Of a stretch of DNA of 6,804 bases, positions 1 through 5,615 are shown one piece after another. The DNA is taken from positions 1-6,804 of the forward strand of contig CAMLOU010000182.1 in NCBI GenBank assembly GCA_946481735.1, in the 5' to 3' direction. The stretch comes from an uncultured Cellvibrio sp. Its GTDB lineage: Bacteria; Pseudomonadota; Gammaproteobacteria; Pseudomonadales; Cellvibrionaceae. Under the pieces are notes generated by a model. The model saw only the letters and a list, made by a program, of their open reading frames with translations, ran no database searches and had not been told where the DNA came from. A program made the position numbers and the translations under genes. Positions within the stretch are counted from its first letter, which is position 1. The number at the start of each line of letters is the position of its first letter.

Positions 1-350
1 CCGGTCGGCCAGCGGGCTTCAAGAATAAATTCAAGGTAGGGTTCGGTGATCGGGCGTGGTGAGGTGATTATTACCACTCGCCGGTTTAAATCTACCGTGA
101 ATTTGAAGTCGCTATAAAAGAAAAAGTGTTCCAGTTTGCGTTGTGTAAATTCCTCAATAGAAGCAAAACTCACCAGAATTTCTTCCGCGCTGATACTGCC
201 CAGATTGGTTAATGCGACCTCCGCTTTAAACGGCTCGTTGAGTGTTGATTGCAGTTTCAATTCACCCAGGCCAACCGCTGCCACTTGCGTGGCCCACAGG
301 CACAAGATCGCGCCCAGGATTGATAGCCATTTGTTTTGTTTTTTCATCAT
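1..350 (-). CDS. fimV: FimV-family polar/pilus assembly protein, N-terminal part (cut by window edge)
   Basis: Reading leftwards from ATG at 350-348, an open frame of 116 codons continues to the window edge without a stop. It begins with two lysines and a hydrophobic stretch ending in VAA, a typical Sec signal peptide with likely cleavage after about residue 25. Next comes GLGELKLQSTLNEPFKAEV, then SAEEILVSFASIEEF, and ITEPYLEFILEARWPTG near the edge. This order (GLGE.KL.S.LN.P, then a TSP.P..EP.L.F..E..WP block) is the hallmark of the conserved periplasmic N-terminal domain of FimV/HubP proteins. In known members it precedes a LysM domain and a long acidic cytoplasmic region, and the protein acts in type IV pilus function, twitching and polar organisation. 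An AAAAGG Shine-Dalgarno lies just upstream; the ATG at 347 is an equally placed alternative start. The LysM and C-terminal parts are outside the window, so a short FimV-like paralogue cannot be excluded. Confidence 0.85.
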   Translation of the reverse strand, partial: MMKKQNKWLSILGAILCLWATQVAAVGLGELKLQSTLNEPFKAEVALTNLGSISAEEILVSFASIEEFTQRKLEHFFFYSDFKFTVDLNRRVVIITSPRPITEPYLEFILEARWPT

Positions 351-481
351 GCCAACCTTTTGGGATATAAAGGACAGAGACCGAACTGCATTGATTCTAG
401 TCCAAGGTTTGCAACAGCGTAGCGACGGACTCCACGGATTCAGATTTTGTTGTGTCGCCGTGCGGTCGGCTGGTCTATTTG

Positions 482-1405
482 TTACCAGGCAGAAAACTTT
501 TGCGCGAGTTTTTCCTGCCGAAAATGCTCAACAATGAAGTCAATAAATGCGCGTGTTTTGGCGGGTAGCAGCTTTGCACTGGCGAAGTAAATGGATATAG
601 GGCCTGCGTCATAACACCACTGCGGTAGTAGCCGTATCAGTTGGCCTTGCTGAAGATACGGCAGCGCGTGGGAGTGCGGCACCAGTCCTATGCCCAATCC
701 CGACGTGGCTGCCTGGCAGATCGCTTCCGGATCATTGAGAATCACCCGTGGTCGGGGCTCTACCACCACCAGTTCGCCAGTGATCGTCTGCAAATGCCAG
801 GGCTGGATCCGACCGGTGTTGGACGAGCGACGCATGATGCCGTCCCACCCAAGCAAGTCCTGGGGTACGACTGGAAGCGGTTTATTTGCCAGAAAGCATG
901 GTGAGGCTACCGTTACTAATTGCGCCCTTGCCAACTCGCGGGCCACAACGCCGGGAGCCAGATCAATACCGCCGCCAATCGCTGCATCCAGCCCTTCGTT
1001 AATTAAATCCACCTGGCGGTTTTCAAAACGCCAGTCCGGTTGGATATCCGGATACTGTTCCATAAAACCGGCGAGCAAAGGCAGTATGTACTGCTGACCA
1101 AACGCAAAGGCGAGGCTCACTCTCAATGCACCTGCCGGTTTGTCGCGCTGCCGGCTGGCGTTGGCTACCGCCGCCTGGACACTATTCAGGCCGTCACTGA
1201 CCTCCAGCAAAAAACTTTCCCCGGCCTCGGTCAACGTCAGTCTGCGGGTACTGCGATGGAATAACCGCACGCCTAACGCGCGCTCCAGCATGGCCACGTT
1301 TTTACTCACCCCTGCCGGGGTTAAACCCAGCAGCCTGGCTGCTGCTGAAAAGCTGCCGGTCTCCGCGCTTCTGACAAAGGATTCAATTCTCGCCAAGCTT
1401 TCCAT
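482..1405 (-). CDS. LysR-family transcriptional regulator, divergent from the SDR gene
   Basis: A 307-residue protein, the usual length for LysR regulators. Residues 1-60 form the winged helix-turn-helix (ETGSFSAAARLLGLTPAGVS, then a LERALGVRLFHRSTRRLTLTEAG wing region). Residues from about 92 to 295 form the periplasmic-binding-protein-like effector domain, with LRVSLAFAFGQQYILPLL opening it and the usual GLGIGLVP motif at 237-243. The sequence style (RSTRRLTLTEAG, ILNDPEAICQAATSGLGIGL) fits the CrgA/AaeR-like branch. The frame can be extended to a GTG at 1414, but the Shine-Dalgarno AAAGG (1418-1414) overlaps that codon and stands 8 nt from ATG 1405, so ATG 1405 is preferred. The gene is divergent from the dehydrogenase at 1559, the classic layout of a LysR regulator and its target, so it probably controls that gene and itself. 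The inducer cannot be told from the sequence. Confidence 0.93.
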   Translation of the reverse strand: MESLARIESFVRSAETGSFSAAARLLGLTPAGVSKNVAMLERALGVRLFHRSTRRLTLTEAGESFLLEVSDGLNSVQAAVANASRQRDKPAGALRVSLAFAFGQQYILPLLAGFMEQYPDIQPDWRFENRQVDLINEGLDAAIGGGIDLAPGVVARELARAQLVTVASPCFLANKPLPVVPQDLLGWDGIMRRSSNTGRIQPWHLQTITGELVVVEPRPRVILNDPEAICQAATSGLGIGLVPHSHALPYLQQGQLIRLLPQWCYDAGPISIYFASAKLLPAKTRAFIDFIVEHFRQEKLAQKFSAW

Positions 1406-1558
1406 TTCATTCACCTTTAACTTTTGGTTGAAAAAGTTTTCCCTAATTACCCGCTACTTGTAAAGCAATAAAATCCTCACACTGGCTCCACACGTTGTTA
1501 CTGAAACCGGGTTCACGACACCCACGGGTGGCTGGCCCATCTTTACGGAGCAAACATC
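1406..1558. promoter_or_regulatory. Divergent control region between lysR and the SDR gene
   Basis: This 153-bp gap must hold both promoters. A 7-bp inverted repeat, AACTTTT (1419-1425) and AAAAGTT (1432-1438) around a 6-nt centre, has the size and the T-N11-A spacing expected of a LysR box. It sits right in front of the lysR Shine-Dalgarno, a position suited to autorepression. Towards the dehydrogenase, TAAAAT (1469-1474) could be a -10 with a poor -35, TTACCC (1447-1452), as is common for activator-dependent promoters. Two short palindromes in the leader (AACC-G-GGTT at 1505-1513 and CACCC-AC-GGGTG at 1519-1530) are seen but have no assigned role. The promoter and operator assignments are inference. 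Confidence 0.45.
1414..1418 (-). promoter_or_regulatory. Ribosome binding site deciding the lysR start
   Basis: AAAGG on the minus strand, 8 nt before ATG 1405. It overlaps the in-frame GTG at 1414-1412, so that GTG cannot use it, which argues for the shorter 307-residue protein. Confidence 0.65.
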
Positions 1559-2296
1559 ATGAAACTGAGTGGAAAAGTAGCCCTGGTGACGGGCGGATCA
1601 CGGGGCATCGGTGCCGCTATTGCCAAACGTTTGGCTCGGGAGGGCGCCCAGGTGGCGATTACCTGGTCCACCAATCCTGACAAGGCAACTGAGGTCGTGG
1701 AGAGCATTAAGGCGGCAGGTGGTCATGCCATAGCCATACAAGCCGACAGCGCGAACCCTGCCGATATCCGGCGCGCCGTCGCCAGTGTCGTCGAGCAGGA
1801 AGGTGGACTGGATATCCTGATCAATAACGCCGGTGTTGCCACCATGGTGCCGGTCGAGGAATTCCAGGAGGCCGACTTTGATCGGTTAATGGCGGTGAAT
1901 GTGAAGGGCGTTTACGTTGCGACGCAGGAAGCCTTGCGCCATCTGAAAGCCGGAGGCCGCATTATTAATATTGGCAGCATCAACGCCGATGTGGTGCCTT
2001 TTCCGGGTATGGCCATCTATGCCATGAGCAAAGCAGCTATTGCGACCTTCACTCGCGGTCTGGCGCGCGAAGTGGGTGCGCGGGGCATTACCGTCAACAA
2101 CATTCAACCCGGTCCGGTGAATACCGACATGAATCCGGCCGACTCGGATTTTGCAGAAACGCTGCGCGGGCTTATGGCCGTCCCACGCTACGGCTCAGCC
2201 GAGGAGATCGCCGGCCTTGCCGCGTATTTAGCCAGCGACGATTCCGCCTTTGTCACGGGTGCCAGCTGGAATATCGATGGGGGTTTTGCTTTATAA
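1559..2296 (+). CDS. Short-chain dehydrogenase/reductase (SDR), 3-oxoacyl-ACP-reductase-like
   Basis: A 245-residue protein, the standard length for classical SDR enzymes, with a complete set of motifs: nucleotide-binding TGGSRGIG (residues 11-18), NNAG (89-92), and the catalytic tetrad Asn114, Ser140 (in NIGSINAD), Tyr154 and Lys158 (YAMSK). PGPVNTDMNP (184-193) and the terminal NIDGGFAL block are also typical. It should be a cytosolic NAD(P)H-dependent oxidoreductase acting on a carbonyl or alcohol. Arg15 in the glycine motif and the absence of an acidic residue at the end of the second strand (TWSTNPDKA) suggest NADP(H). Annotation as FabG is tempting, but nothing nearby is fatty-acid synthesis, so the substrate is unknown. 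GGAG (1547-1550) lies 8 nt before the ATG. Divergent lysR is the likely regulator. The stop codon overlaps the end of the convergent ridA-like gene. Confidence 0.93.
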   Translation: MKLSGKVALVTGGSRGIGAAIAKRLAREGAQVAITWSTNPDKATEVVESIKAAGGHAIAIQADSANPADIRRAVASVVEQEGGLDILINNAGVATMVPVEEFQEADFDRLMAVNVKGVYVATQEALRHLKAGGRIINIGSINADVVPFPGMAIYAMSKAAIATFTRGLAREVGARGITVNNIQPGPVNTDMNPADSDFAETLRGLMAVPRYGSAEEIAGLAAYLASDDSAFVTGASWNIDGGFAL

Positions 2297-2641
2297 ACCC
2301 GAGGCGGCGACAAAGGCGACCTCGACCCGCATCGCCGGGTTTAGTAATTCCACTTTCAAACACGCGCGCGAAGGCGCGCAGCCGGCGGGCAACCAGGCTT
2401 CCCATTCGCGGTTCAGCACGGGCACGTCGGCAATATCGGTGATGTAGATGGTGGCGGAGATCAAGCGGGATTTATCGCTCTGGCATTGCGCCAGGGTTGC
2501 TTCAGCCTGCGCAAAAATTTGCTGGACCTGCGCGGCCATATCCACGGAGGTGTCTTCGGGGACTTCGACAAAATGAACCAGGCCGTTGTAAATCGTCGCG
2601 TCGGACCAGCGTGGGGTCGGGTTTATGCGTTGGATAGTCAT
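2291..2641 (-). CDS. RidA/YjgF-family protein, YoaB-like
   Basis: A 116-residue protein close to E. coli YoaB as I remember it: the opening RINPTPRWSDATIYNG, then ATIYITDIADVPVLNREWEAW, then APSRACLKVELLNP and VEVAFVAA. It is the usual length for a single-domain YjgF/YER057c/UK114 protein, which forms trimers with active sites between subunits. Arg92 matches the family's conserved arginine, and Glu107 lies in the last conserved strand. Canonical RidA hydrolyses reactive 2-aminoacrylate and other enamine/imine intermediates to ketoacids. The YoaB-type subgroup has no firmly known substrate, so deaminase activity here is inference. Its stop lies inside the stop region of the convergent SDR gene, a 6-nt overlap. 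The start has only a modest Shine-Dalgarno (GGGA), and I found no convincing promoter. Confidence 0.9.
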   Translation of the reverse strand: MTIQRINPTPRWSDATIYNGLVHFVEVPEDTSVDMAAQVQQIFAQAEATLAQCQSDKSRLISATIYITDIADVPVLNREWEAWLPAGCAPSRACLKVELLNPAMRVEVAFVAASGL

Positions 2642-2725
2642 CAGGGTTCCCGTGGGATTTAAAAAGGTGGGGGCGAATATTAGCGGAGTTGGGGCGGGAG
2701 ATGGGATATTAATCGGCGGAGAGCA

Positions 2726-2762
2726 TGTCGGATTACGCCGCTGCGCGGCTAATGCGACCTAC
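2726..2762. repeat. REP-like hairpin element, left arm (37 nt)
   Basis: The unit starts TGTCGGATTACG and ends TAATGCGACCTAC, and by itself folds back: GTCGGATTA against TAATGCGAC, with an inner CGCCGC/GCGG stem around a TGC loop. It is the inverted counterpart of the element at 2778-2808, carrying 3 extra nt on each side of a shared CTGCGC centre and one substitution (TAATG for TAATC). The pattern resembles the short palindromic REP elements scattered between genes in many gammaproteobacteria. Confidence 0.75.
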
Positions 2763-2777
2763 ACAATGACAGGCCAG

Positions 2778-2808
2778 GTAGGTCGGATTAGCGCAGCGTA
2801 ATCCGACA
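2778..2808. repeat. REP-like hairpin element, right arm (31 nt)
   Basis: The unit starts GTAGGTCGGATTAGCG and ends TAATCCGACA. GTCGGATTA pairs perfectly with TAATCCGAC around a GCGCAGCG centre. It is inverted relative to the unit at 2726-2762, with 15 nt between them, giving the doublet layout of REPIN/BIME elements in which the two units can form one long hairpin. I see no RAYT (REP-associated transposase) gene in the window. Confidence 0.75.
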
Positions 2809-2848
2809 CTCCCTTACCCGGATTGATGCATTTGATCAACCCCAACCA

Positions 2849-4498
2849 TCACATCCCGATATACGCCGGACCACTTCCGCCCTCCGGCGTTTTCCACACA
2901 ATATTCTGCTTGGGATCTTTGATGTCGCAGGTTTTGCAGTGGATGCAGTTTTGCGCGTTGATCTGCAAACGCGGCCCTGTATCGCCGGTGAGAATTTCAT
3001 AGACGCCCGCCGGACAATAGCGCTGTTCTGGCGCATCAAAGGTCGGCAAATTGTAAGCCACAGGAATGGTGTCATCTTTTAACGTGAGATGATTGGGCTG
3101 GTTGTCTTCGTGGCTGATGTTGGATAGCGCAATGGAAGACAAACGATCAAAGGTCAGTTTTCCGTCCGGCTTTTCATAATGAATTGGTTGCGCCTGTTGC
3201 ACGGTTTGCAAACTTTCATTGTCGGGATTTTTATGGTGCATGGTCCAGGGCAAACGTAAACCCAGGCTGGCGAGCCACATATCCATACCGGCGTACAACA
3301 TGCCGCCCCAGGTGCCGAATTTACTTAGCGCCGGTTTTACATTGCGGACTTTATCCAGATCTTTATAGGCCCAGGATGTTTTGAAGTCGTCGGCATACTG
3401 CACCAATTCATCTTGCGCACGATCACTCGCAATCGCCGCCAGCGCCGCATCGGCGGCGAGCATGCCGGACTTCATCGCGTTGTGTGAACCTTTGATACGC
3501 GGCACGTTAACCATGCCCGCCGCACAACCGATCAAGGCACCGCCGGGGAAAACCAGTTTCGGCAGCGATTGAATACCGCCCTCAGAAATCGCACGGGCGC
3601 CATAGGCAATACGTTCGCCACCGCTTAATAAATCGCGCACCAGCGGGTGGGTTTTAAAACGCTGGAATTCATCGAAGGGTGAAAGGTATGGATTGGTGTA
3701 ATTCAAATGCACCACGAAACCAACGGCCACCTGATTCTCTGCCTGGTGATAAATAAAACCGCCACCGCCGGTGTCTTTGTCCAATGGCCAACCCAGCGTA
3801 TGGATCACCGAACCTGCGCGATATTTTTCCGGTGCAATCTGCCAGATTTCCTTGAACCCCAAACCGTAATGTTGGTGCTGAGCATCAGCGCGCAGATTGA
3901 AACGCGTTTCCAGTTCCCGCGTCAGCGAACCGCGTGCGCCCTCGGCAAATAATGTGTAACGCGCATGCAATTCCATGCCCGGTGTGTATTCCGGTTTATG
4001 CTGGCCATCTTTGGCAATGCCCATATCGCCGGTCGCAACACCTTTCACGGCACCTTGCTCGTCATAGAGCACTTCGGCGGCAGCAAAACCGGGATAAATT
4101 TCTACGCCCAGGGCTTCGGCTTGTTCGCCTAACCACTGACACACCTTACCAAGGCTGACGATGTAGGTGTTTTTGTTGTGCATCAACGGCGGCAATAAGA
4201 AATGCGGAATGGCGTGGGATTTTTTTTCATCGAGAACAAAAAAGTCATCGCTTGTTACCGGCGCATAAACCGGCGCGCCCTGCGCCTGCCAATCCGGTAT
4301 TAATTCATTCAAGGCAACCGGATCAATCACAGCGCCGGAGAGAATATGCATGCCCACCGCCGAGGCTTTTTCGAGCACACACACGCTGACCTCCCGCTGT
4401 TGTGCTGCAGCTTGCTGCTTCAGGCGAATGGCCGCCGCTAACCCGGAAGGACCTGCGCCCACGATAACCACGTCGTACTGCATGCTGTCACGTTGCAT
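2849..4498 (-). CDS. Electron transfer flavoprotein:ubiquinone oxidoreductase (ETF-QO)
   Basis: A 549-residue full-length homologue of mitochondrial ETF dehydrogenase. It takes electrons from reduced ETF and gives them to ubiquinone at the inner membrane. The FAD-binding GAGPSG lies at residues 14-19, the second flavin-domain block GCAAGMVNVPRIKGSHNAMK at 324-343, and a hydrophobic stretch (GGMLYAGMDMWLASLGLRL, about 398-416) matches the membrane-dipping region of the family. The [4Fe-4S] site is intact: Cys495 (RYCPAGVYE), Cys518, Cys521 and Cys524 (NCIHCKTCDIKDP), followed by the typical GGSGPAYIGM terminus. ATG 4498 has AAGGA 7 nt upstream, so it is preferred over the in-frame ATG at 4483. 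The gene lies 46 bp downstream of a lysR gene on the same strand, opposite etfBA, so it may be cotranscribed with the regulator. No truncation or missing residue is seen. Often called etfD, etf-QO or fixC-like; I leave the symbol empty because usage varies. Confidence 0.97.
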   Translation of the reverse strand: MQRDSMQYDVVIVGAGPSGLAAAIRLKQQAAAQQREVSVCVLEKASAVGMHILSGAVIDPVALNELIPDWQAQGAPVYAPVTSDDFFVLDEKKSHAIPHFLLPPLMHNKNTYIVSLGKVCQWLGEQAEALGVEIYPGFAAAEVLYDEQGAVKGVATGDMGIAKDGQHKPEYTPGMELHARYTLFAEGARGSLTRELETRFNLRADAQHQHYGLGFKEIWQIAPEKYRAGSVIHTLGWPLDKDTGGGGFIYHQAENQVAVGFVVHLNYTNPYLSPFDEFQRFKTHPLVRDLLSGGERIAYGARAISEGGIQSLPKLVFPGGALIGCAAGMVNVPRIKGSHNAMKSGMLAADAALAAIASDRAQDELVQYADDFKTSWAYKDLDKVRNVKPALSKFGTWGGMLYAGMDMWLASLGLRLPWTMHHKNPDNESLQTVQQAQPIHYEKPDGKLTFDRLSSIALSNISHEDNQPNHLTLKDDTIPVAYNLPTFDAPEQRYCPAGVYEILTGDTGPRLQINAQNCIHCKTCDIKDPKQNIVWKTPEGGSGPAYIGM

Positions 4499-4512
4499 GA
4501 ATGTTTCCTTAT

Positions 4513-4542
4513 TTAATTACCCAGAAAGTTAATTATCCAGAA
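4513..4542. repeat. Imperfect 16-bp tandem direct repeat
   Basis: TTAATTACCCAGAA (4513-4526) and TTAATTATCCAGAA (4529-4542) match at 13 of 14 positions with a 16-bp period, and a third TTAA follows shortly after. The repeat fills most of the 46-bp gap between lysR and ETF-QO and ends only 2 nt before the Shine-Dalgarno of ETF-QO. It could be a protein-binding direct repeat or a chance or slippage duplication; nothing else supports a function. Confidence 0.6.
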
Positions 4543-4544
4543 CA

Positions 4545-5492
4545 TTAACGATATTCCATCGGTCGGCCATCGGGGCGCTTGATCACAATTTCATCGCTGC
4601 GCGCTGCACCCTGGGCAACCTCGCGACATAAATGTAAGAAGGCTTCGATGCCGGCGGTGCGAAATTTCTGACGGTGTAGCACAAAATTAAATTGCCGTTT
4701 CAGATCCAAGCCGGGGATATCCAATGGCACCAGACTACCGCGTCGAAACGCATCCTTTAAGGCCAAACGCGAAATACAACCAATGCCCATGCCCGCCTCC
4801 ACCGCGCGCTTGATCGCCTCCGTGTGTTCCAGCTCCAGGCGAATATCCAGTTTGGTCAGTAGGTGTCGAAACGCCGCGTCAAACACTTGCCGGGTGCCGG
4901 AGCCGGCTTCGCGCAAGATCCAGGCTTCTCTGGTGACCTCATCCAGCGTCACTTGGTTTCTGCCGGCCAGCGGGTGGTCCGGTGCGGCAAAGATCACCAG
5001 CTCATCATCTACCCAGGGCGTAATGTCCAGGTCGGGATGCTGGCTGTCGCCTTCGATTAAACCAAAGTCGAGTTTCAAGTGAGCCACTTGCTCCACCACC
5101 ATGGCGGTATTGTGCACCTCAAGTTTGACCCGCGTACCAGGATGGCGGTGCATATACTCCCCGATCAGCATAGTCGCCAGGTAATTGCCCACTGTCAGGG
5201 TGGCCCCGATCCGCAACGACCCCAGGCCGCTACCGCCCGCCAGCATGGATTCCAGCTGCTCTGCCCGATCCAGCAGCTCAATGGCTTGGGGCAGGATCTG
5301 CCGTCCCCGTTCATTGAGCTGCAAGCGTTTGCCGTGACGGTCGAACAAGCGCGTATCAAACTGCTTTTCCAGCTCGGACAAGGCCATGCTGGTGGCCGAC
5401 TGGGACAGGGATAATGCCTCCGCCGCCCGGGAGACGCTTTCCTGGCGACCGATGGCGACGAAGACTTCCAATTGGCGAAGTGAGTATTTCAT
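4545..5492 (-). CDS. LysR-family transcriptional regulator (CysL/YeiE-like) within the ETF locus
   Basis: A 315-residue LysR regulator. The N-terminal helix-turn-helix is clear: LRQLEVFVAIGRQESVSRAA (5-24), LSLSQSATSMALSELEKQF (27-45), then TRLFDRHGKRLQLNERG. The effector-binding domain starts at GSLRIGATLTVGNYLATML (91-109). The block WILREAGSGTRQVFD (191-205) and GMGIGCISR (234-242) are typical of the CysL/YeiE/CbbR branch. The frame extends 24 codons further to a GTG at 5564, but the family homology begins at MKYSLRQLEV, so ATG 5492 is chosen even though no good Shine-Dalgarno precedes it. The gene is divergent from etfB and 46 bp upstream of ETF-QO on the same strand. This makes it a good candidate regulator of the ETF system, but the effector is unknown and the role is inference. 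Confidence 0.92.
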   Translation of the reverse strand: MKYSLRQLEVFVAIGRQESVSRAAEALSLSQSATSMALSELEKQFDTRLFDRHGKRLQLNERGRQILPQAIELLDRAEQLESMLAGGSGLGSLRIGATLTVGNYLATMLIGEYMHRHPGTRVKLEVHNTAMVVEQVAHLKLDFGLIEGDSQHPDLDITPWVDDELVIFAAPDHPLAGRNQVTLDEVTREAWILREAGSGTRQVFDAAFRHLLTKLDIRLELEHTEAIKRAVEAGMGIGCISRLALKDAFRRGSLVPLDIPGLDLKRQFNFVLHRQKFRTAGIEAFLHLCREVAQGAARSDEIVIKRPDGRPMEYR

Positions 5493-5529
5493 ATCAGTAT
5501 TATTGACTAAGGATATAAATATAATCAAC

Positions 5530-5558
5530 TTATCAGATAAACATTGTCTCTTTATAAT
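5530..5558 (+). promoter_or_regulatory. Candidate sigma70 promoter of etfBA
   Basis: TTATCA (5530-5535, 4 of 6 to the -35 consensus) and TATAAT (5553-5558, perfect -10) are separated by exactly 17 bp. This would place the transcript start near 5565 and leave a leader of about 50 nt before the etfB ATG. Confidence 0.6.
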
Positions 5559-5603
5559 GGTCACAAACTGGCCGGTGCTGTAACCCTGCGGCCGTTAAAC
5601 CAG

Positions 5604-5609
5604 AGAGGA
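5604..5609 (+). promoter_or_regulatory. Ribosome binding site of etfB
   Basis: AGAGGA, 6 nt before ATG 5616. It rules out the longer frame that begins at a TTG (5544) inside the promoter. Confidence 0.75.
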
Positions 5610-5615
5610 TCAACC

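Larger units (their letters stand above)
2642..2848. other. Non-coding spacer between ridA-like gene and ETF-QO
   Basis: This 207-bp spacer contains no credible reading frame. It must hold the promoter of the leftward ridA-like gene (a G-rich stretch at 2666-2705, no clear hexamers) and the 3' end of the ETF-QO transcript. The main content is the inverted hairpin element at 2726-2808. No separate hairpin followed by a T-run was found, so the repeat may also be where transcription from the right ends. Confidence 0.6.
5493..5615. promoter_or_regulatory. Divergent control region between lysR and etfB
   Basis: A 123-bp gap with an A+T-rich lysR-side half that contrasts with the surrounding genes. 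It contains the etfB promoter (5530-5558), an 11-bp palindrome TTATC-A-GATAA (5530-5540) covering that promoter's -35, and a second dyad GAT-N9-ATC (5512-5526) in an A+T run. Either dyad could be the site for the adjacent LysR regulator. I could not assign a convincing lysR promoter on the minus strand. Confidence 0.5.

Noticed and set aside
351..481. Terminator for lysR or promoter for fimV in the 131-bp gap
   Set aside because: I found no strong hairpin with a T-run. A TAGAAT on the minus strand could be a -10, but no acceptable -35 stands at 16-18 bp.
136..537. Plus-strand open frame of 133 codons
   Set aside because: It lies antisense to the FimV-family 5' end, has no family resemblance and no good ribosome binding site; the minus-strand reading gives a recognisable signal peptide and domain.
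641..1463. Several plus-strand open frames across the first lysR gene
   Set aside because: They are antisense to a full LysR protein, have low-complexity or arginine/serine-rich translations, and overlap one another in different frames.
2726..2808. Insertion sequence or MITE with target duplication
   Set aside because: The inverted units fit a REP doublet; I saw no flanking direct repeat and no transposase fragment.
5503..5525. TTGACT (5503-5508) with TATAAT (5520-5525) as an etfBA promoter
   Set aside because: Both hexamers are good, but the 11-bp spacing is too short for sigma70; the TTATCA-N17-TATAAT pair downstream fits better.
5493..5564. 24-codon N-terminal extension of the second LysR protein to GTG 5564
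   Set aside because: It would run through the divergent promoter region and adds residues with no family counterpart; the LysR domain starts at ATG 5492.
5544..5615. 24-codon N-terminal extension of EtfB from TTG 5544
   Set aside because: It starts upstream of the -10 box of the likely promoter; MKVVVSIKRV at 5616 with AGAGGA is the canonical EtfB start.
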